Assembly: GCF_001556045.1 (NCBI RefSeq)
Contig: NZ_LSIC01000201.1
Coordinates: forward strand, 3,459 to 67,458
Direction: 5' to 3'
Source: Bradyrhizobium sp. CCH5-F6
GTDB taxonomy: Bacteria > Pseudomonadota > Alphaproteobacteria > Rhizobiales > Xanthobacteraceae
Length of the DNA stretch: 64,000 nucleotides
Shown: one piece after another, positions 59,804-64,000 of the stretch
Layout of the letters: each line of letters starts with the position of its first letter
How positions within the stretch are numbered: position 1 is the first letter of the stretch
Notes under the pieces: generated by a model
Databases searched by the model: none
Told to the model about the DNA's origin: nothing
The model's input: only the letters and a program-made list of their open reading frames with translations
Made by a program: the position numbers and the translations under genes

Positions 59804-61039
59804 ATGACTGAAATTCGTGTGCCGACGCTCGGCGAATCCGTCACCGAGGCCACCATCGGCCGCTGGTTCAAGAAGGCCGGCGACCCGGTCGCCGTCGACG
59901 AGCCCTTGGTGGAGCTCGAGACCGACAAGGTCACCATCGAGGTCCCGGCGCCCTCCGCGGGCACGCTGAGCGAGATCATCGCCGCCGACGGTGCGACCGT
60001 CGCCGTCGGCGCGCTCCTTGGCCAGATCACCGAAGGTGCTGGCGCCGCGAAGCCTGCTGCTGCCCCCGCCAAGCCTGCGGCCGCCGCTCCGGCGCCCGCC
60101 GCTGCTGCTCCCGCCGCCGCGAAGGCTCCGCCGGCCGACACTCCGCTCGCTCCGTCGGTGCGCAAGCTCTCGGCCGAGACCGGCATCGACGCTTCGACCG
60201 TTCCCGGCTCCGGCAAGGATGGCCGCGTCACCAAGGGCGACATGCTGGCCGCGATCGAGCGCGCCGCCTCCGCGCCGACCCCGGTCAACCAGCCCGCCGC
60301 CGCCGTGCAGGTTCGCGCGCCCTCGCCGGCCGATGACGCCGCCCGCGAAGAGCGCGTCAAGATGACCCGCCTGCGCCAGACCATCGCGCGCCGCCTCAAG
60401 GACGTGCAGAATACCGCCGCCATGCTCACGACCTTCAACGAGGTCGACATGACCAACGTCATGGCGCTGCGCGCGCACTACAAGGACGCGTTCGAGAAGA
60501 AGCACGGCGCCAAGCTCGGCTTCATGGGCTTCTTCACCAAGGCCGTCGTGCAGGCGCTGAAGGACATCCCGGCCGTCAACGCCGAGATCGACGGCACCGA
60601 CCTGATCTACAAGAACTACTACCACATCGGCGTCGCCGTCGGCACCGACAAGGGTCTCGTCGTGCCCGTGGTGCGCGACTGCGACCACAAGTCGATCTCG
60701 GACATCGAGAAGAGCATCGCCGATTTCGGCCGCCGCGCCCGTGACGGCCAGCTCAAGATCGACGAGATGCAGGGCGGCACCTTCACCATCACCAATGGCG
60801 GCATCTACGGCTCGCTGATGTCGACCCCGATCCTGAACGCGCCGCAGTCCGGCATCCTCGGCATGCACAAGATCCAGGAGCGCCCGATGGTCGTCGGCGG
60901 CAAGGTCGAGGTCCGCCCGATGATGTACCTGGCGCTGTCCTACGATCACCGCGTCATCGACGGCAAGGAAGCCGTCACCTTCCTGGTCCGCGTCAAGGAG
61001 AGCCTGGAAGACCCGGCGCGGCTGGTGCTGGATCTCTGA
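59804..61039 (+). CDS. sucB: Dihydrolipoamide succinyltransferase (E2 of 2-OGDH)
   Basis: 411 residues. Lipoyl domain (1-77) with the lipoylated Lys in [11 protein letters not shown] (about 43), an Ala/Pro linker (about 80-115), the E1/E3-binding domain ([32 protein letters not shown], about 118-150), and the catalytic domain with active-site [14 protein letters not shown]-type start of the core is [13 protein letters not shown]. One lipoyl domain, as usual for SucB. Confidence 0.97.
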   Translation: MTEIRVPTLGESVTEATIGRWFKKAGDPVAVDEPLVELETDKVTIEVPAPSAGTLSEIIAADGATVAVGALLGQITEGAGAAKPAAAPAKPAAAAPAPAAAAPAAAKAPPADTPLAPSVRKLSAETGIDASTVPGSGKDGRVTKGDMLAAIERAASAPTPVNQPAAAVQVRAPSPADDAAREERVKMTRLRQTIARRLKDVQNTAAMLTTFNEVDMTNVMALRAHYKDAFEKKHGAKLGFMGFFTKAVVQALKDIPAVNAEIDGTDLIYKNYYHIGVAVGTDKGLVVPVVRDCDHKSISDIEKSIADFGRRARDGQLKIDEMQGGTFTITNGGIYGSLMSTPILNAPQSGILGMHKIQERPMVVGGKVEVRPMMYLALSYDHRVIDGKEAVTFLVRVKESLEDPARLVLDL

Positions 61040-61105
61040 TCCCTGTTGCTCAGTAAGCGCCGTCGCGGCCAGCGCGGCGGCGCGTGTCGAACCATGGAGG
61101 CGCGC

Positions 61106-61855
61106 GTGACGGATAAAGTCGTTGTCATCACCGGCGGCAGCCGCGGCATCGGACGGGCGACCGCGATTGCGGCGGCCGCGCGCGGCTTTCGTGTCGTGGT
61201 CGGCTATGCCAGCAACAAGACGGCCGCGGACGAGGTCGTCGCGCAGATCGCGGCCAGCAACGGCAAGGCCATCGCGGTGAAATGCGATGTCGCCGAGGAA
61301 AGCGACATCATCGCCCTGTTCAAGGAAGCCGACAAGTTCGGCACGCTGGGCGCGCTCGTCAACAATGGCGGCATCGTCGGCAAGAGCGGCGTGCGGGTCG
61401 ACGAGATGTCGGCCGAGCGCATCCAGCGCGTGATGGCGGTCAACGTCACCGGCTCCATTCTCTGCGCGCGCGAAGCCATCAAGCGTATGTCGACCAGGCA
61501 CGGCGGCAAGGGCGGCGTCATCGTCAACCTCTCGTCGGTCGCTGCCAGGCTCGGCGCCCCCAACACCTATGTCGATTACGCCGCCTCCAAGGGCGCGGTG
61601 GATTCCTTCACCGTCGGCCTCGGCTATGAGGTCGCGGGCGAAGGCATTCGCGTCGCCGCCATCCGCCCCGGCCTGATCGATACCGAGATCCACGCCGCCG
61701 GCGGCGAGCCCGACCGCGCGCATCGTCTCGCCCATATGGTGCCGATGAAGCGCGTCGGCACGGCGGACGAAATCGCCAACGCCATCGTCTGGCTGATGTC
61801 GGACGAGGCCTCCTACGTCACCTCAGCCATTCTCGATGTGTCCGGCGGACGCTGA
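61106..61855 (+). CDS. SDR family oxidoreductase between sucB and lpd
   Basis: 249 residues from GTG 61106, chosen for GGAGG five bases upstream; ATG 61094 is the alternative. Classical SDR: TGGSRGIG (about 8-15), NNGG in place of the usual NNAG, NLSSVAARLG and catalytic YVDYAASK, then IRPGLIDTEIHA. Resembles glucose dehydrogenase/FabG-type proteins. The location inside the 2-oxoglutarate dehydrogenase gene set is shared by several Bradyrhizobium-like genomes (recollection, not checked). Substrate unknown. Confidence 0.88.
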   Translation: MTDKVVVITGGSRGIGRATAIAAAARGFRVVVGYASNKTAADEVVAQIAASNGKAIAVKCDVAEESDIIALFKEADKFGTLGALVNNGGIVGKSGVRVDEMSAERIQRVMAVNVTGSILCAREAIKRMSTRHGGKGGVIVNLSSVAARLGAPNTYVDYAASKGAVDSFTVGLGYEVAGEGIRVAAIRPGLIDTEIHAAGGEPDRAHRLAHMVPMKRVGTADEIANAIVWLMSDEASYVTSAILDVSGGR

Positions 61856-61912
61856 CGCACCGGCGGACGCTGACACACCCTCATCACGCCAAACCTCACG
61901 GGACTTTCTCTC

Positions 61913-63313
61913 ATGGCTACCTACGATCTCGTCGTCATCGGCACCGGACCGGGCGGTTACGTCTGCGCGGTGCGCGCAGCCCAGCTCGGCATGAAAGTCG
62001 CCGTGGTCGAAAAGAACGCGACGCTCGGCGGCACCTGCCTGAACGTCGGCTGCATGCCGTCGAAGGCGCTGCTGCACGCCTCCGAGATGTTCGAGGAAGC
62101 CGGGCATTCCTTTGCCAAGATGGGCGTCAGCGTTTCCGCGCCGAAGCTCGATCTCCCCGCAATGATGAACTTCAAGCAGCAGGGCATCGACGGCAACGTC
62201 AAGGGCGTCGAGTTCCTGATGAAGAAGAACAAGATCGACGTGCTCAAGGGCACTGGCAAGATCTTGGGGACGGGCAAGGTCGAGGTCTCCGCCGACGGCA
62301 AGTCGCAAGTCATCGAAACGAAGAGCATCGTCATCGCCACCGGCTCGGACATCGCGCGTCTCAAGGGCATCGAGATCGACGAGAAGCGCATTGTCTCCTC
62401 CACCGGCGCGCTGTCGCTGGACAAGGTCCCCGGCAAGCTCCTGATCGTCGGCGCCGGCGTGATCGGCCTCGAGCTCGGCTCGGTCTGGCACCGCTTGGGC
62501 GCCGAAGTCGTCGTCGTCGAATTCCTCGACCGCATCCTGCCCGGCATGGATGGCGAGATCGCCAAGCAATTCCAGCGCATCCTCGAGAAGCAGGGCTTTG
62601 CGTTCAAGTTGGGGGCCAAGGTCACCGCGGTCGACACTTCGGGCAAGACGCTGAAGGCGACGATCGAGCCCGCTGCCGGCGGTGCGGCCGAGACGCTCGA
62701 AGCCGATGTCGTGCTGGTCGCCATCGGCCGCGTGCCCTACACCGACGGTCTCGGCCTGAAGGAAGCCGGCGTCGCGCTCGACGCGCGCGGCCGGGTGCAG
62801 ATCGATCCGCATTTCGCCACCAGCCTGAAGGGCGTCTATGCCATTGGCGACGTCGTCGCCGGCCCGATGCTGGCGCACAAGGCCGAGGACGAAGGCGTTG
62901 CCGTCGCCGAGATCATCGCAGGGCAGGCCGGCCACGTGAACTACGACATCATTCCGGGCGTCGTTTACACCACGCCGGAAGTATCCTCTGTCGGCAAGAC
63001 CGAGGAGGAATTGAAGCAGGCAGGCACGGCCTATACGGTCGGGAAGTTTCCATTCACCGCCAATGGCCGCTCCAAGGTCAACCAGACCACTGACGGCTTT
63101 GTGAAGATTCTCGCAGATGCGAAGACCGACCGCGTGCTCGGCGTTCACATCATCGGCCGCGAGGCCGGCGAAATGATCCATGAAGCCTGCGTTCTCATGG
63201 AGTTCGGCGGCAGTGCGGAAGATCTCGCGCGCACCTGCCACGCCCATCCGACCCGATCGGAGGCGGTCAAGGAAGCCGCGCTTGCAGTCGGCAAGCGGGC
63301 GATCCATATGTAA
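61913..63313 (+). CDS. lpdA: Dihydrolipoyl dehydrogenase (E3)
   Basis: 466 residues. FAD motif [17 protein letters not shown], redox disulphide Cys42-Cys47 ([12 protein letters not shown]), NAD site [20 protein letters not shown] motif [21 protein letters not shown] and the catalytic His-Glu pair in [14 protein letters not shown]. Reoxidises dihydrolipoamide for the 2-oxoglutarate and other oxo-acid dehydrogenases. 57 bp after the SDR. Confidence 0.97.
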   Translation: MATYDLVVIGTGPGGYVCAVRAAQLGMKVAVVEKNATLGGTCLNVGCMPSKALLHASEMFEEAGHSFAKMGVSVSAPKLDLPAMMNFKQQGIDGNVKGVEFLMKKNKIDVLKGTGKILGTGKVEVSADGKSQVIETKSIVIATGSDIARLKGIEIDEKRIVSSTGALSLDKVPGKLLIVGAGVIGLELGSVWHRLGAEVVVVEFLDRILPGMDGEIAKQFQRILEKQGFAFKLGAKVTAVDTSGKTLKATIEPAAGGAAETLEADVVLVAIGRVPYTDGLGLKEAGVALDARGRVQIDPHFATSLKGVYAIGDVVAGPMLAHKAEDEGVAVAEIIAGQAGHVNYDIIPGVVYTTPEVSSVGKTEEELKQAGTAYTVGKFPFTANGRSKVNQTTDGFVKILADAKTDRVLGVHIIGREAGEMIHEACVLMEFGGSAEDLARTCHAHPTRSEAVKEAALAVGKRAIHM

Positions 63314-63348
63314 CCACGCGCCCAGCTCGGAATCGGGCGGGACAACAC

Positions 63349-63879
63349 ATGCTGCGCCGCCTTCTTCAACCGCTCTGGGTCCTGCTTGCGATCGTCTTCC
63401 TGATCGAAGCCTGGCTGTGGGACCATCTCGAGCCGATTGTTGCCAGGGTCGTCGCGGCCATCCCGCTTGCCCGCTTCAAGCAATGGCTGACGGAGCGCGT
63501 CAATGCGCTGTCGCCGGCCATGTCGCTGATCGTGTTCGCGGTCCCGGTCGTGCCGCTGTTTCCGCTCAAGCTGGTCGGCCTCTGGCTGCTCGCGCACGAA
63601 TACTGGACCGGCGCGTTCTTCACGATCGTGTTCGGCAAGCTGGTCGGCGTCGGCGTCACAGCCTTCGTGTTCGACGTGACGCGCCACAAGCTCCTGGAGA
63701 TGCACTGGTTCGAGCGGATCTATGATCTGGTGCTGAAGGTGCGCGCCAAGGCCGCCGAGCTGGTCGATCCGATCAAGCGGCGCATCAGGGAGCTGATCGC
63801 CGGCAATGGCGAAGGCTGGTCGTCGCGTACGCTGCGCATGATCCAGCGCTTCCGCAGGAGCGTGCACCAGGCGCGGTGA
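63349..63879 (+). CDS. Conserved hypothetical membrane protein after lpd
   Basis: 176 residues. N-terminal membrane helix (LLQPLWVLLAIVFLIEAWLW), then two further helices (LIVFAVPVVPLFPLKLVGLWLLA and GAFFTIVFGKLVGVGVTAFVF). The charged C-terminal half (DVTRHKLLEMHWFERIYDLVLKVRAKAAELV...) is probably helical and cytoplasmic. 35 bp after lpd, so likely part of its transcript. I do not recognise a function. Confidence 0.78.
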   Translation: MLRRLLQPLWVLLAIVFLIEAWLWDHLEPIVARVVAAIPLARFKQWLTERVNALSPAMSLIVFAVPVVPLFPLKLVGLWLLAHEYWTGAFFTIVFGKLVGVGVTAFVFDVTRHKLLEMHWFERIYDLVLKVRAKAAELVDPIKRRIRELIAGNGEGWSSRTLRMIQRFRRSVHQAR

Positions 63880-63917
63880 GCGCTGCGGCGCGTTCGGTGT
63901 TCGCCACACACTCGCTG

Positions 63918-63946
63918 TCATCGCCCGGCTTGACCGGGCGATCCAG
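63918..63946. repeat. Half copy of palindromic repeat family B
   Basis: GTCATCGCCCGGCTTGACCG and CGGGCGATCCAG only; the second half is absent before the window end. The last 120 bp hold no gene I can support. Confidence 0.65.
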
Positions 63947-64000
63947 GGCGGATTCAACCGTTCGTCGCAACACCCTGTTTATCGCTCACTCGTAGCAATT

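Overview
The window is GC-rich alphaproteobacterial chromosome. Gene content and order point to Bradyrhizobium or a close Nitrobacteraceae relative: ffh-rpsP-rimM-trmD-rplS, ccmABCDG next to acnA, mdh-sucCDAB-lpd, dapF-mtaB, ftsY-ispZ, and abundant palindromic intergenic repeats. No tRNA, rRNA, CRISPR array, insertion sequence or prophage was seen. The assignment is by recognition of protein families, not by database search.

Layout. (1) 1-11.9 kb is accessory and catabolic: two tandem CYP153-like cytochromes P450 (the first cut by the window edge), then a LysR regulator divergent from an acyl-CoA dehydrogenase, a CaiB/BaiF CoA-transferase, a MaoC/FAS1-like hydratase and a benzoylformate decarboxylase-like ThDP enzyme. 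These are followed by an SDR divergent from a MarR regulator with a clear operator, another SDR and a hemolysin III-type membrane protein. (2) 12-20.8 kb carries the ycjX-ycjF pair, a family 39 glycosyltransferase, a membrane-anchored 2Fe-2S adenylate cyclase (CyaC type), a small zinc metallopeptidase and several small secreted proteins. (3) 20.8-36.1 kb is mostly housekeeping: leuC, the ffh-rpsP-rimM-trmD-rplS operon, a metallo-beta-lactamase-fold hydrolase, two periplasmic proteins, dapF-mtaB, a DUF2336 protein, a pseudouridine synthase, ftsY and ispZ. (4) 36.2-45.9 kb has cytochrome c maturation genes ccmA, B, C, D and G, divergent from aconitase acnA across a putative Irr (iron) box, then DUF1223, DUF2794, GNAT and Bax-inhibitor-1 genes and a candidate sRNA. 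(5) 46-52.5 kb has the ybbAP-type ABC exporter divergent from a TesA-type esterase, then thpR, an orphan VapB antitoxin and zapE. (6) 52.7-63.9 kb is a TCA-cycle block, mdh-sucC-(DUF1579)-sucD-sucA-sucB-(SDR)-lpd, making malate dehydrogenase, succinyl-CoA synthetase and the complete 2-oxoglutarate dehydrogenase complex.

The most striking observations are damaged or altered core genes and what the repeats do. trmD is split into two overlapping ORFs by a deletion that changes frame. CcmB lacks about 23 residues found in the family. The metallo-hydrolase at 27 kb seems to have lost its N-terminal membrane anchor through two frame changes. These may be real or assembly errors and need read-level checking. 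About twenty palindromic repeats of several families sit between genes. One supplies the last codons and stop of rimM, another appears to have extended the C-terminus of the family 39 glycosyltransferase, and one is nested inside another. The LysR-acyl-CoA cluster at 2.8-8.8 kb is the best candidate for an undescribed pathway.
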